Positions 50,334 through 58,546 are shown, counted from the first letter of the stretch. The stretch is DNA of 64,000 nt from CAXXOK01 sp964640955 (GCA_964640955.1 CAZXJI010000005.1:62001-126000), one strand, 5' to 3'. The notes: a model not told the origin generated them from the sequence alone. A program made the numbers and translations.

Positions 50334-51947
50334 TTACGCTTTGCCGTCCCGGTTTTTCACCGCCGCGCCCACGAACTCCCTAAACAGCGGATGCGGGCGG
50401 TTGGGGCGGCTTTTGAGTTCCGGGTGGAACTGCACGCCCACGAAGAAGGGATGGCCCGGCATCTCCACGATCTCCACCAGGTTGCGGTCGGGGTTGCGCC
50501 CGGCAATCACCATGCCCCCCGCCATGAAGCGGTCGAGATACTCGTTGTTGAACTCGTAGCGGTGGCGGTGGCGCTCCCAGATATCGTTTACGCCGTAGGC
50601 GCGCTCACTCACCGTGCCCGGCGCGATGAGGCAGCGGTACTTGCCCAGGCGCATGGTGCCGCCCAGGTTGCCCAGGTCCTGATCGGCCATCAGGTCGATG
50701 ACGGGATAGGTGGTGTGGGGGTCGACCTCGGTGGTGTGCGCGTCCCGCATTTCCAGCACGTGGCGGGCAAACTCGATCACCGCCATCTGCATGCCCAGGC
50801 ACAGGCCCAGGAAGGGCAGCCCGTTCTCCCGCGCGTACTGTATGGCGGTCATCTTGCCTTCCAGCCCGCGGGCGCCGAAGCCGCCGGGCACGACCAGGCC
50901 GTTGACGCCGGAGAGAATCTCCTCCACGTTTTCGGGGGTCACGTCCTCGGCGGGCACCCAGTTGACTTTCACCTTCACGCCGTGGTGGATGCCCCCGTGG
51001 GTCAGCGCTTCCACCACGCTCAGGTAGGCGTCGGGAAGCTCCACGTATTTGCCCACCAGCGCGACGGTCACGCTGGTCTCGCTTTCCATCTGCCGCTGAA
51101 CCATGGCTTTCCACTCGGTCAGGTCGGCTTCCCGGGCGGGGAGGTTCAAAAGCTTCACCACCTGCTCGTCCAGCCCCTCGTTATGCAAAAGCAGGGGCAC
51201 TTCGTACAGGCAGCGGGCGTTCAGGTTTTGAAAAACGCGCTCCACGGGCAGGTTGCAGAACATACTGATCTTGGCGCGCAGCTCGTAGGGCAGCTCGTGG
51301 TCGGCGCGGCACACCAGAATATCCGGCGCGATGCCGATGCCGCTCAACTCCTTCACGCTGTGCTGCGTGGGCTTGGTTTTCAGCTCCCCGGCGGCGTTTA
51401 GGTACGGCACGAGGGTCACGTGCAGATAGAGGCAGTTTTCGCGGCCGACCTCGGCGCGCATCTGGCGGATGGCCTCCAGAAAAGGAAGGCTTTCGATGTC
51501 GCCCACCGTGCCGCCGATTTCGGTAATCACGACGTCCGGTGCGTTCTCGGTGCGGCTGACGGCCAGTATGTTTCGTTTGATTTCGTTGGTGATGTGCGGA
51601 ATCACCTGTATGGTGGCGCCCAGGTATTCGCCGCGGCGTTCGCGGTCGATAACGGTCTTGTACACGCGGCCGCTGGTCACGTTGCTGGCCTGCGTCAGGC
51701 TTTCGTCGATGAAGCGCTCGTAGTGGCCCAGGTCGAGGTCGGTTTCGGCGCCGTCGTCGGTGACGAACACCTCCCCGTGCTGGTAGGGGTTCATGGTGCC
51801 GGGGTCGACGTTCAGGTAGGGGTCGAACTTCTGGATGGAGACCCTTAGCCCCCGGCTTTTGAGCAGCCGCCCCAGCGACGCGGCCGTGATGCCCTTGCCC
51901 AGCGAGGAAACCACGCCGCCCGTGACAAAAATAAATTTCGTGTCCAT
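50334..51947 (-). CDS. pyrG: CTP synthase
   Basis: PyrG aminates UTP to CTP with glutamine. The 537-residue protein has the synthase domain with MDTKFIFVTGGVVSSLGKG, FDPYLNVDPGTMNPYQHGE and EIGGTVGDIESLPF. Its glutaminase domain has the oxyanion region VPGGFGARG, nucleophile Cys in FLGLCLGMQMAV and the catalytic His/Glu in VQFHPELKSRP. The ATG at 51947 starts the canonical MDTKFIF; the frame is open upstream but unlike the family. A TTGACG-17-TAGAAT promoter precedes it, and no G-run is seen at the predicted start, so the Bacillus-type CTP-sensing reiteration control is not evident. Confidence 0.97.
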   Translation of the reverse strand: MDTKFIFVTGGVVSSLGKGITAASLGRLLKSRGLRVSIQKFDPYLNVDPGTMNPYQHGEVFVTDDGAETDLDLGHYERFIDESLTQASNVTSGRVYKTVIDRERRGEYLGATIQVIPHITNEIKRNILAVSRTENAPDVVITEIGGTVGDIESLPFLEAIRQMRAEVGRENCLYLHVTLVPYLNAAGELKTKPTQHSVKELSGIGIAPDILVCRADHELPYELRAKISMFCNLPVERVFQNLNARCLYEVPLLLHNEGLDEQVVKLLNLPAREADLTEWKAMVQRQMESETSVTVALVGKYVELPDAYLSVVEALTHGGIHHGVKVKVNWVPAEDVTPENVEEILSGVNGLVVPGGFGARGLEGKMTAIQYARENGLPFLGLCLGMQMAVIEFARHVLEMRDAHTTEVDPHTTYPVIDLMADQDLGNLGGTMRLGKYRCLIAPGTVSERAYGVNDIWERHRHRYEFNNEYLDRFMAGGMVIAGRNPDRNLVEIVEMPGHPFFVGVQFHPELKSRPNRPHPLFREFVGAAVKNRDGKA

Positions 51948-51985
51948 ACGAAGTTCCGCCTCCTTCGTGAAATCAAACAAACTAT

Positions 51986-52014
51986 ATTCTATCAAACCCC
52001 CCCTGTTTCGTCAA
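51986..52014 (-). promoter_or_regulatory. promoter of pyrG
   Basis: On the minus strand, TTGACG (52014-52009) and TAGAAT (51991-51986) are separated by 17 bases; a seven-G run lies inside the spacer. Confidence 0.75.
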
Positions 52015-52072
52015 TAACGAATCCATCGACTTTTACGCCGGTCGAGCCGGCGCGGGGTGCCCGAAACGATCG

Positions 52073-52102
52073 CGGGCGCGCCGGAAAAGTGCGGCGCGCC
52101 CG
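52073..52102 (-). terminator. hairpin after the antiporter gene
   Basis: An 11-base-pair perfect stem CGGGCGCGCCG / CGGCGCGCCCG with an 8-base loop separates the antiporter operon from the pyrG promoter. Confidence 0.65.
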
Positions 52103-52131
52103 TGGAGAGGGTCAAACGGATAGCGGCAGGA

Positions 52132-53355
52132 TTATTTACGCGGCACCGGGCAGCTGGACGGCGGAGGCATGGCCTGCCCGATCTCGCCGGATTTGGTGAG
52201 GGCGTATTTGGTAATCACGGGGCCGACCAGCTCGTAGATCAGCGTTCCGGCCAGGACGATCGCCTGTATCTGGTGGCCGTAGGCCGGAAGGCGGATAATG
52301 GCCAGCTGCGCCATGCCGATGGCGACGCCGGCCTGCGGGATCAGCGTAAGGCCCAGGTATTTCTGCACGTTGGGGTGCGCCTTCACCAGGCGGGAGCCGA
52401 CCATCGCGCCGGTCCACTTGCCCAAAACGCGCATGATGATGTAGCAAATCCCCACGATGCCCACCGTGGGCAGCACGCTCAGGTTGAGGTCCATGCCGGA
52501 GATGACGAAGAACAGCAGGAACACCGGCGGGGTGAAACGGTCGGTCTGCTCGATGATGACGTTGGAAGCATGGGAAACGTTGGTCATCACCGCACCCAGC
52601 ATCATCATGCACAGAAGGCTGGACAGGTTCCAGCGGATGCACAGCGCCAGAGACAGGAAGATGAAAGCGATCGTCAGCGCCAGTTTGTTGCCGCGCGAGG
52701 CGAAGAACCGGGCGAAGAAGCTCAACAGAAAGCCGAACGCCGCGCCCAGCGCCAGCGAGCCGGTAATCTCCAGAAGCGGATCCAGAAACATGCTCATGAA
52801 GGTCAGGGGCCCGCCGCTGGCGAAGGCCTGGGCGATGTTCATGGACACCGCGAAGGCGATCAGCCCTACGGCGTCGTCCATGGCGACCACGGGCAGGAGC
52901 ATTTCGCTTACGGGACCCTTGGCCTTGTACTGGCGGATCACCATCAGGGTCGCGGCCGGGGCGGTGGCGGCGGCGATGGAGCCCAGCGCCACGGACATGG
53001 GCAGCGAAAAGCCGGGCACGCCCAGAACGGTGCACAGGATCAGCGTCACGTCCACGAAAAGCACGGCGGTCAGGGACTCGAAAGCCGTGATGGTCAGGGG
53101 CTTGGCGCCGATTTTGCGAATGTAGCTCAGCTTGAACTCGGCCCCGATGGAATAGGCGATGAAGCCCAGGGCGACTTCCGTGATGATGGCGAAGGAATCG
53201 GCGGTCCCCTGGGGGATCAGACCCAGCACGGACGGGCCGACCACCAAACCGCCGATCAGGAATCCGGTTACGTTGGGCAGATGGATGAGCTTGGCGAAGC
53301 GGCTGAAAAGCAGGCCCACGCCGATGGCGAGGGCCAGCGCGAGGAGGGTGTTCAT
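52132..53355 (-). CDS. CPA2-family cation:proton antiporter
   Basis: This membrane transporter probably exchanges Na+ or K+ for protons. The 407-residue protein has about 12-13 helices of the NhaA/NapA fold, starting MNTLLALALAIGVGLLFSRF. The crossing-helix motif ATAPAATL (about residues 130-137) and the ion-site Asp160-Asp161 in LLPVVAMDDAVGLIA are present; a double Asp favours an electrogenic type of exchange. It lacks the C-terminal TrkA-N domain of KefB-type relatives. The ATG overlaps the PII-like gene by 4 bases (ATGA), so the two are coupled and the small protein is the likely regulator. The charged C terminus ends in a Pro-rich tail. Confidence 0.9.
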   Translation of the reverse strand: MNTLLALALAIGVGLLFSRFAKLIHLPNVTGFLIGGLVVGPSVLGLIPQGTADSFAIITEVALGFIAYSIGAEFKLSYIRKIGAKPLTITAFESLTAVLFVDVTLILCTVLGVPGFSLPMSVALGSIAAATAPAATLMVIRQYKAKGPVSEMLLPVVAMDDAVGLIAFAVSMNIAQAFASGGPLTFMSMFLDPLLEITGSLALGAAFGFLLSFFARFFASRGNKLALTIAFIFLSLALCIRWNLSSLLCMMMLGAVMTNVSHASNVIIEQTDRFTPPVFLLFFVISGMDLNLSVLPTVGIVGICYIIMRVLGKWTGAMVGSRLVKAHPNVQKYLGLTLIPQAGVAIGMAQLAIIRLPAYGHQIQAIVLAGTLIYELVGPVITKYALTKSGEIGQAMPPPSSCPVPRK

Positions 53356-53699
53356 TGGTGGCAGCCCTCCATCCCCTCGGCGTATAAAACCGGCATGGCG
53401 AACATAACCCCGGTGTCGGGCCTGTCAAGCCCGCCGGTCACTTCGTTTACGATATCGCGCACCTTCTGGGCCTGATCGTCCTCCAGCACCATCATCAGCG
53501 TTTTGCTGCTGCGGCGCTCCGGGTCGAACAGGTGGCGCAGCGCGCCGAACATGGGCGCGTCGTCGCCCCGCTGGTCGAGCACGCGCATCATGCCGGTGCT
53601 CTCCAGAATGGTCGCGCCGTGCGCGCCGCATTCCAGCAGCCTTTCCAGAAGCGGTTCCAGGCATTCCGTTTTGCTCAATACGAGAAAAAAGACCTGCAT
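53352..53699 (-). CDS. PII-like small protein coupled to the antiporter
   Basis: The 115-residue protein looks like a PII/CutA-type ferredoxin-fold protein. The N-terminal strand MQVFFLVLSKTECLEPLLERL, the T-loop-like middle region (about residues 33-65, MRVLDQRGDDAPMFGALRHLF) and the segment LMMVLEDDQAQKVRDIVNEV match that fold; the uridylylated Tyr of classical PII is absent. Some PII-like proteins bind nucleotides and gate a transporter encoded beside them, as SbtB does for SbtA. By analogy this one may control the CPA2 antiporter according to energy or second-messenger state. AAGGTGA precedes the ATG, and it is first in the two-gene operon. The ligand is unknown. Confidence 0.72.
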   Translation of the reverse strand: MQVFFLVLSKTECLEPLLERLLECGAHGATILESTGMMRVLDQRGDDAPMFGALRHLFDPERRSSKTLMMVLEDDQAQKVRDIVNEVTGGLDRPDTGVMFAMPVLYAEGMEGCHQ

Positions 53700-53761
53700 T
53701 CGATCACCTTCATTTTCCTTTTCAATGGGATCCGTATGACGTTCACGTTCTAACTATTTCA

Positions 53762-53790
53762 TCATAGTCCCGAAACAAGAAAAATGCAAG
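53762..53790 (-). promoter_or_regulatory. promoter of the PII-like/antiporter operon
   Basis: On the minus strand, TTGCAT (53790-53785) and TATGAT (53767-53762) are separated by 17 bases. Confidence 0.75.
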
Positions 53791-53844
53791 GGCTGGGCGG
53801 ATTTCCATCCCTCTGGCAGGAAAAAACCGCGGGGGAACTTCGTT

Positions 53845-53873
53845 TTGATTTTTCGCGGTATTCATAGTATGAT
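53845..53873 (+). promoter_or_regulatory. promoter of the phosphonate cassette
   Basis: TTGATT (53845-53850) and TATGAT (53868-53873) are separated by 17 bases, 34 bases before the first gene. No operator dyad is obvious. Confidence 0.7.
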
Positions 53874-53907
53874 AACCGTATCGAAAGCGGATCAAGAGGT
53901 GCGCAGA

Positions 53908-55047
53908 ATGGATGCGAGGGTGTTTCTTGGCGGTCTTTCCCGGCTCGGGGTGGATTTTTATACCGGCGTGCCGGATTCGCTCCTGCGCCCGCTGAACGAC
54001 GCGCTGGCCGGCGATTACGGGCTTGGGGGCGCGCACGTCGTGGCGGCGGACGAGGGCGGCGCGGTGGCGCTGGCGGCGGGGCACTATATCGCCACGGGCC
54101 GGCCCGCGCTGGTGTATATGCAAAACAGCGGCCTGGGCAACGCCGTGAACCCCGTGTGCTCGCTGCTCAACGGCCGGGTGTACGGCATCCCCTGCGTGTT
54201 CGTGGTCGGCTGGCGCGGCGAGCCGGGCGCCGGCGACGAGCCCCAGCACGCCTTTCAGGGTGAGATAACGCGGGAACAGCTGGCGCTTTTGGAAATCGCC
54301 GTGTTCGAGCTGTCCACCCAAACCGACGCGGCCGCGTTCGACGTGATGCTCGCGGATTGCGCGCCGCTGCTGGCCTCGGGCCGGAGCGTGGCGTTTCTGG
54401 TGCACAAGGGCGGCCTCGCGGGGCCAACCGATCCGCCGCCCATAAACGGGCGCGCCCTGCTGAGGGAAGAGGCGCTTAAAACTCTGCTGGCCGCCATGGG
54501 ACCGTCGGATATCGCGGTGTCCACCACGGGCAAAACCTCCCGCGAGGTGTACGAGCTGCGCGAGGCGCTCGGGCAGGGCCATGCGCACGATTTTCTGACC
54601 GTCGGCTCCATGGGCCACGCGAACATGATCGCGCTGGGCATGGCCAAGGCCCGGCCGGAGCGCCTTTTCTGGTGTCTGGACGGGGACGGTGCGGCGCTGA
54701 TGCACCTGGGCGGGCTGGCCGTGGAGGTGCAGCAGGACTGTCGAAACCTGATCCACGTGGTGCTCAACAACGGCGCGCACGAGAGCGTGGGCGGCATGCC
54801 GGTGGCGGGGGGCTCGTTTCGCTTTGCGCCGGTGGCGCGGGCCGCGGGCTATCCAAACGTGTTCACCGCCGAAACGGCGGCCGGGCTGGCCGATGCGGCG
54901 CGGGAGGCGCGCGAAGCGGCGACCGGGGGCCCCTGCTTTGTGGAGGCGCTGCTGCGCCAGGGCTCCCGCGCCGACCTGGGACGACCCGGGCAGACGCCCA
55001 AAGAGAACCTGCGCGCTCTGATGGACGAACTCGGCGGGGAGGCGTAA
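53908..55047 (+). CDS. ppd: phosphonopyruvate decarboxylase
   Basis: This thiamine diphosphate enzyme converts phosphonopyruvate to phosphonoacetaldehyde and so pulls the unfavourable PEP mutase reaction forward. The 379-residue protein has the family start FYTGVPDSLLRPLNDAL, the N-terminal segment ADEGGAVALAAGHYIATG, NSGLGNAVNPVCSL, and the thiamine/Mg motif LDGDGAALMHLG ending with LNNGAHES (GDG to NN). AGAGGTG lies 6 bases before the ATG at 53908; an upstream in-frame methionine has no site and sits next to the -10. First gene of a four-gene cassette with a nucleotidyltransferase, PEP mutase and alcohol dehydrogenase. Confidence 0.94.
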   Translation: MDARVFLGGLSRLGVDFYTGVPDSLLRPLNDALAGDYGLGGAHVVAADEGGAVALAAGHYIATGRPALVYMQNSGLGNAVNPVCSLLNGRVYGIPCVFVVGWRGEPGAGDEPQHAFQGEITREQLALLEIAVFELSTQTDAAAFDVMLADCAPLLASGRSVAFLVHKGGLAGPTDPPPINGRALLREEALKTLLAAMGPSDIAVSTTGKTSREVYELREALGQGHAHDFLTVGSMGHANMIALGMAKARPERLFWCLDGDGAALMHLGGLAVEVQQDCRNLIHVVLNNGAHESVGGMPVAGGSFRFAPVARAAGYPNVFTAETAAGLADAAREAREAATGGPCFVEALLRQGSRADLGRPGQTPKENLRALMDELGGEA

Positions 55048-55050
55048 GGG

Positions 55051-55782
55051 ATGCAGGCGCTGATCCTCAACTCCGGCGTCGGGCGGCGCATGGGAGAGAC
55101 GACGAAACACAGCCCCAAGGGCATGGTGGAGATCGGCGGGGGGTATACCATCCTGAGCCGCCTGCTCACCCAGCTTGCGCGCGCGGGCGTCCGGGACGTG
55201 ACGATCACCACCGGGCCGTTTTGCGAAAAGCTCCGCGCCCACGCGGAGGGGCTTGGACTGCCCCTGACCCTCCGGTACGGACATAACCCCGATTACGAAA
55301 CCACCAACTACATCGTGAGCATCTGCTGCGCCGCGCCGCTTTTGACCGGGGACGACCTGCTTTTGTTCCACGGCGATCTGGTGCTGGAGGGCGGCGTGCT
55401 GGCCGACCTGATGCGGGCGGAAAACAACGCGGTGGCCGTCGACCGCGCGTTGCCCCTGCCGAAAAAGGACTTTAAGGCGCGCATCGCGGACGGCCGGGTG
55501 ACGGCGGTGGGCGTGGCGTTTTTCGGGGCCGACTGCGCGGCCTGCCAGCCGGCCTACCGCTGGCGGCGGGCGGATTTCGAAACGTGGCTGGACGCCATGC
55601 GGGCGTTCGTCGCCCGCGGCGAAACCGGCGTGTATGCCGAAAACGCCTTCAACGCGCTGAACGGCGCGCTGCCGCTGTACCCGCTGGAACTGAACGGCCG
55701 CCTCTGCGCCGAGATCGACGACACGGACGACCTGCGCGCGGTGGGCGCGCGCTTCCTTCAAACGCTCGCGGCCGAGCCGTAA
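55051..55782 (+). CDS. LicC-like nucleotidyltransferase, probable CTP:phosphonate cytidylyltransferase
   Basis: The 243-residue protein is a GT-A fold nucleotidyltransferase: the nucleotide-binding loop ILNSGVGRRMGETTKHSPKG begins at residue 5, the DFHGDL-type metal motif is seen as LLFHGDLVLEGG, and the C-terminal Asp is in CAEIDDTDDL. LicC activates phosphocholine with CTP, and PntC, a relative, activates 2-aminoethylphosphonate. Here, between phosphonate genes, it most likely makes the CMP ester of the phosphonate product. The usual downstream partner, a LicD-like or phosphoglycosyl transferase, is not in the window. It starts 3 bases after the decarboxylase stop with GGGAGG upstream. The nucleotide (CTP) and acceptor are inferred. 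Confidence 0.85.
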   Translation: MQALILNSGVGRRMGETTKHSPKGMVEIGGGYTILSRLLTQLARAGVRDVTITTGPFCEKLRAHAEGLGLPLTLRYGHNPDYETTNYIVSICCAAPLLTGDDLLLFHGDLVLEGGVLADLMRAENNAVAVDRALPLPKKDFKARIADGRVTAVGVAFFGADCAACQPAYRWRRADFETWLDAMRAFVARGETGVYAENAFNALNGALPLYPLELNGRLCAEIDDTDDLRAVGARFLQTLAAEP

Positions 55783-55812
55783 GGCCCGTGCCGCGCAAAA
55801 GGCAGGGATTTC

Positions 55813-57108
55813 ATGAAAACCGTTTACATGTGCTTCAGCACCGATATTCTGCACAGCGGGCACGTCGCCATCCTCCGCCGCGCCGCGGCGCTGGGGGAGC
55901 TGACCGTGGGGGTGCTGACGGACGAGGCCATCGCCACCTACAAGCGCTATCCGCTCGTACCGCTGGCCGACCGCATCGCGCTGTTTGAAAGCATCGGCGG
56001 CGTGAGCCGGGTGGTGACGCAGGATACGCTCAGCTACCGGGGCGCGATCGAGGCGCTTAAGCCGGATATCGTGGTGCACGGCGACGACTGGCGCACCGGC
56101 GTGCAAAGCGGCGTGCGCGCCGAGGTGAAGGCGCTGCTGGCTGCCTACGGCGGGGAACTGGTCGAGTTTCCCTACACGCACGGCGCGGCCGAGGAGGCCG
56201 CCGCAGCGCTCGACTCCCGCCTCAACATGCCGGAGTACCGGCGCGGCAGGCTCAAGCGCCTCATGCAGCTCAAGCCCTGCCTGAGCGTGATGGAGGCCCA
56301 CAACGGCCTGACCGGGCTGATTGTGGAAAACGCGCGCGTGGATACGCCGGAGGGCGTCAAGACCTTCGACGCCATGTGGGTGAGCAGCCTGTGCGATTCG
56401 ACCGTCAAGGGCCGCCCGGATATCGAACTGGTGGACATCACCAGCCGCATCCATACCCTGGAGGAGATCATGGAGGTCACCTCCAAGCCCATCATCCTGG
56501 ACGGGGACACGGGCGGGCAGACGGAACATTTCGTGTACAACCTGCGCACGCTGGAACGACTGGGCGTGAGCGCCGTGATCATCGAGGACAAGGTGGGGCT
56601 GAAGCGCAACTCGCTGTTCGGCGCCGACGCGGGGCAGACGCAGGCCGACCCGGAGACCTTCTGCGAAAAGATCGCCGCGGGTAAGAAGGCGCAGCGCAGC
56701 AGGGATTTTATGATCTTCGCGCGCTGCGAAAGCCTGATCCTACAAAAAGGCATGGAGGACGCGCTGGCCCGCTGCCGCGCGTACGTCGAGGCCGGCGCCG
56801 ACGGCGTGATGATCCACAGCTGCCGCAAAACCCCGGACGAGGTGTACGAGTTTCTGCGTCTTTTCCGCGAAACGAACCCCGCCGCGCCCGTGGTGGTGGT
56901 GCCCACCACCTACAATACGGCCACCGAGGCGGAACTGTGCGCCCGGGGTGCGAACATCGTCATTCACGCCAACCACCTGCTGCGCAGCGCCTTCCCCGCC
57001 ATGGAAAAGACGGCGGAGCTCACGCTGCGCAACGGCCGCACGCTGGAAGCGGACGGGCTGTGCATGCCCATCCGCGACATCCTCTCGCTGATCCCCACGG
57101 AGAAATAA
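55813..57108 (+). CDS. pepM: cytidylyltransferase-PEP mutase fusion protein
   Basis: The C-terminal domain (about residues 140-431) is phosphoenolpyruvate mutase, which makes the C-P bond of phosphonopyruvate. The signature EDKVGLKRNS (258-267) separates it from isocitrate lyases, and the metal site Asp230-Asp232 is in ILDGDTGGQTEHF. The N-terminal domain (about 1-130) is a cytidylyltransferase with the HxGH motif in DILHSGHVAI (residues 11-20) and VVHGDDWRTG. The same fusion occurs in PEP mutases of Bacteroides polysaccharide loci. It starts at 55813 with AGGCAGGG upstream, 30 bases after the nucleotidyltransferase gene. The cassette thus has two unrelated cytidylyltransferase folds; what the N-terminal one activates is unclear. 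Confidence 0.94.
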   Translation: MKTVYMCFSTDILHSGHVAILRRAAALGELTVGVLTDEAIATYKRYPLVPLADRIALFESIGGVSRVVTQDTLSYRGAIEALKPDIVVHGDDWRTGVQSGVRAEVKALLAAYGGELVEFPYTHGAAEEAAAALDSRLNMPEYRRGRLKRLMQLKPCLSVMEAHNGLTGLIVENARVDTPEGVKTFDAMWVSSLCDSTVKGRPDIELVDITSRIHTLEEIMEVTSKPIILDGDTGGQTEHFVYNLRTLERLGVSAVIIEDKVGLKRNSLFGADAGQTQADPETFCEKIAAGKKAQRSRDFMIFARCESLILQKGMEDALARCRAYVEAGADGVMIHSCRKTPDEVYEFLRLFRETNPAAPVVVVPTTYNTATEAELCARGANIVIHANHLLRSAFPAMEKTAELTLRNGRTLEADGLCMPIRDILSLIPTEK

Positions 57109-57173
57109 GGTAAGAGCCGCGGTAAAAACGGCCGTGGCAACGGGCTTTCATTTTTCGCATACGGAGGAACGCC

Positions 57174-58313
57174 ATGCTGATGCCTTTCTGCCCGGTGGAC
57201 GTACAAATCCTCGCCGACGGGAACGCCGCCGCGGCCGCCCTGCGGGCGCGGCTGAACCCGAATCAGGATATCCTGTTTTTGGCTTCCGACGGCCGTTTTG
57301 AGGCGCTCAGGCTGGACCTGTTCGTGAACGCGCTGCAGGAGGACGGCCACAGGGTGCTTCGGTACGCGGATATCACCCCCAACCCCGCGCTTGCCGACGT
57401 GGCAAAGCTGCTTTCTTTCTTGTCGGCCAACGCCTTTGTGCCCACGGCGGTCGTCGCGGCGGGCGGAGGCAGCTGCATCGATCTGGGCAAGGCCGCCTGC
57501 GCGCTGTGCGGCCTGCCGCCTGCGCATACTTCGGCCGCGGTGCGGGAGGCGCTGCGAACGCACGCTTACGAGCGGCCGCACGCGCGCCCCGGCCTGTACG
57601 CCCTGCCCACCACCGCGGGCACGGGCAGCGAGGTAACGCGCTGGGCCACGCTGTGGGACCCTGAGGAGAATAAAAAGCTTTCGCTGGATTATGCGGGCGG
57701 CTTTCCCAAAGCCGCGCTGCTGGTGCCGGCGTGGATGCGCGGCATGGGCGCGGAGCTTACGCTGGCCACCGGGCTGGACGCGCTCTCCCACGCGATGGAG
57801 GCGTACTGGGCCGCGGCGCGGGAGCCGCTTTCCCAGGAGCTTGCGCTTGCGGCCGTCGCGAAAATACGGGATGCCCTGCCGCTTTCGCTGGCCGACGCGG
57901 ACGCCCCCGCGCCGCGCCGCGAGCTGGCGATGGGGTCACTGCTGGCGGGGCTGGCCTTTTCCCGCACGCGCACGACCGCCTGCCACAGCATCAGCTATCC
58001 GCTCACTTTGCTTTTCGGCGTGCCGCACGGCTTCGCCGCGGCGATGGCCCTTTCCTCGGTGTTGCGCCGCAACCGCGCGGCCGTGCCGGAGCTAAACCGG
58101 CTGGACGCGCTTTTTGACGAGTACGAGGGCTTTGACGCGTGGATGGAGCGCGCGGCGCGGGGCGTGCGCCCGCTTAGGCTGTCCGCCTTCGGCATCGCCG
58201 AGGGCGACCTGCCCGCGATCCGCGACCTGGCGAGCACGCCGGGGCGCATGGACAACAATCCCGTGGCGTTTTCGCCGGACGAACTGCTGGAAATCCTCCG
58301 GGAGAACCTTTAG
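57174..58313 (+). CDS. iron-containing alcohol dehydrogenase, probable phosphonoacetaldehyde reductase
   Basis: The 379-residue protein is a group III (Fe-type) alcohol dehydrogenase: NAD-binding GGGSCIDLGKAA (about residues 97-108), PTTAGTGSEVTRWA (about 145-158), and metal ligands Asp/His in GLDALSHAMEAYW, His in TTACHSISYPL and His in GVPHGFAAA. In phosphonate clusters such enzymes (PhpC type) reduce phosphonoacetaldehyde to 2-hydroxyethylphosphonate. No aminotransferase is present in the cassette, so the hydroxy product is favoured over aminoethylphosphonate. GGAGG lies 6 bases before the ATG at 57174. The gap after pepM is 65 bases without a clear promoter, so it is probably cotranscribed. 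A hairpin follows. Confidence 0.88.
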   Translation: MLMPFCPVDVQILADGNAAAAALRARLNPNQDILFLASDGRFEALRLDLFVNALQEDGHRVLRYADITPNPALADVAKLLSFLSANAFVPTAVVAAGGGSCIDLGKAACALCGLPPAHTSAAVREALRTHAYERPHARPGLYALPTTAGTGSEVTRWATLWDPEENKKLSLDYAGGFPKAALLVPAWMRGMGAELTLATGLDALSHAMEAYWAAAREPLSQELALAAVAKIRDALPLSLADADAPAPRRELAMGSLLAGLAFSRTRTTACHSISYPLTLLFGVPHGFAAAMALSSVLRRNRAAVPELNRLDALFDEYEGFDAWMERAARGVRPLRLSAFGIAEGDLPAIRDLASTPGRMDNNPVAFSPDELLEILRENL

Positions 58314-58330
58314 CCGCAGCCTTTCGCACA

Positions 58331-58352
58331 AGCTAACAAAAAGCTAACAAAA
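58331..58352 (+). repeat. tandem 11-base repeat AGCTAACAAAA
   Basis: Two exact copies lie side by side after the alcohol dehydrogenase gene. Related TAACAAA motifs recur at the 3' end of the same gap (58554-58568), next to the promoter of the following operon. Confidence 0.6.
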
Positions 58353-58376
58353 TGGGCAAAAACCGAAAACGGGAGC

Positions 58377-58426
58377 GAAAAGCGCGTATTTTCGGACGAA
58401 ACACGACCGAAAACGCGGCGCTTTTC
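58377..58426. terminator. hairpin after the phosphonate cassette
   Basis: The outer stem GAAAAGCGC / GCGCTTTTC and inner stem TTTTCGG / CCGAAAA form one long hairpin in the 268-base gap. Confidence 0.7.
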
Positions 58427-58502
58427 TGCCCCCGTAAAGACCGTTTTCATGGAACGAATGGAAAAACAAAGAACAGACAATGCAAAAATGCGCAGATTTT
58501 GC

Positions 58503-58546
58503 TTGACAAACGCTTCTTCCGGATGTTAGGATTAGTAAAGCTAATC
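58503..58546 (+). promoter_or_regulatory. promoter and dyad of the second CUT1 operon
   Basis: A perfect TTGACA (58503-58508) and TAGGAT (58527-58532) are separated by 18 bases. The dyad GATTAG-N5-CTAATC (58530-58546) overlaps the -10 and start site and could be a repressor site. Confidence 0.6.

Noticed and set aside
52009..52014. Bacillus-type CTP-sensing attenuator of pyrG
   Set aside because: The predicted start is not a G-run and no terminator precedes the start codon; the G7 stretch lies in the promoter spacer.
55051..55782. Glucose-1-phosphate thymidylyltransferase or uridylyltransferase
   Set aside because: The fold is shared, but the small size, LicC-like start and phosphonate neighbours fit a cytidylyltransferase better.
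53743..56529. 928-residue minus-strand open frame
   Set aside because: Antisense to the phosphonate cassette and without motifs; the plus-strand genes are clearly real.
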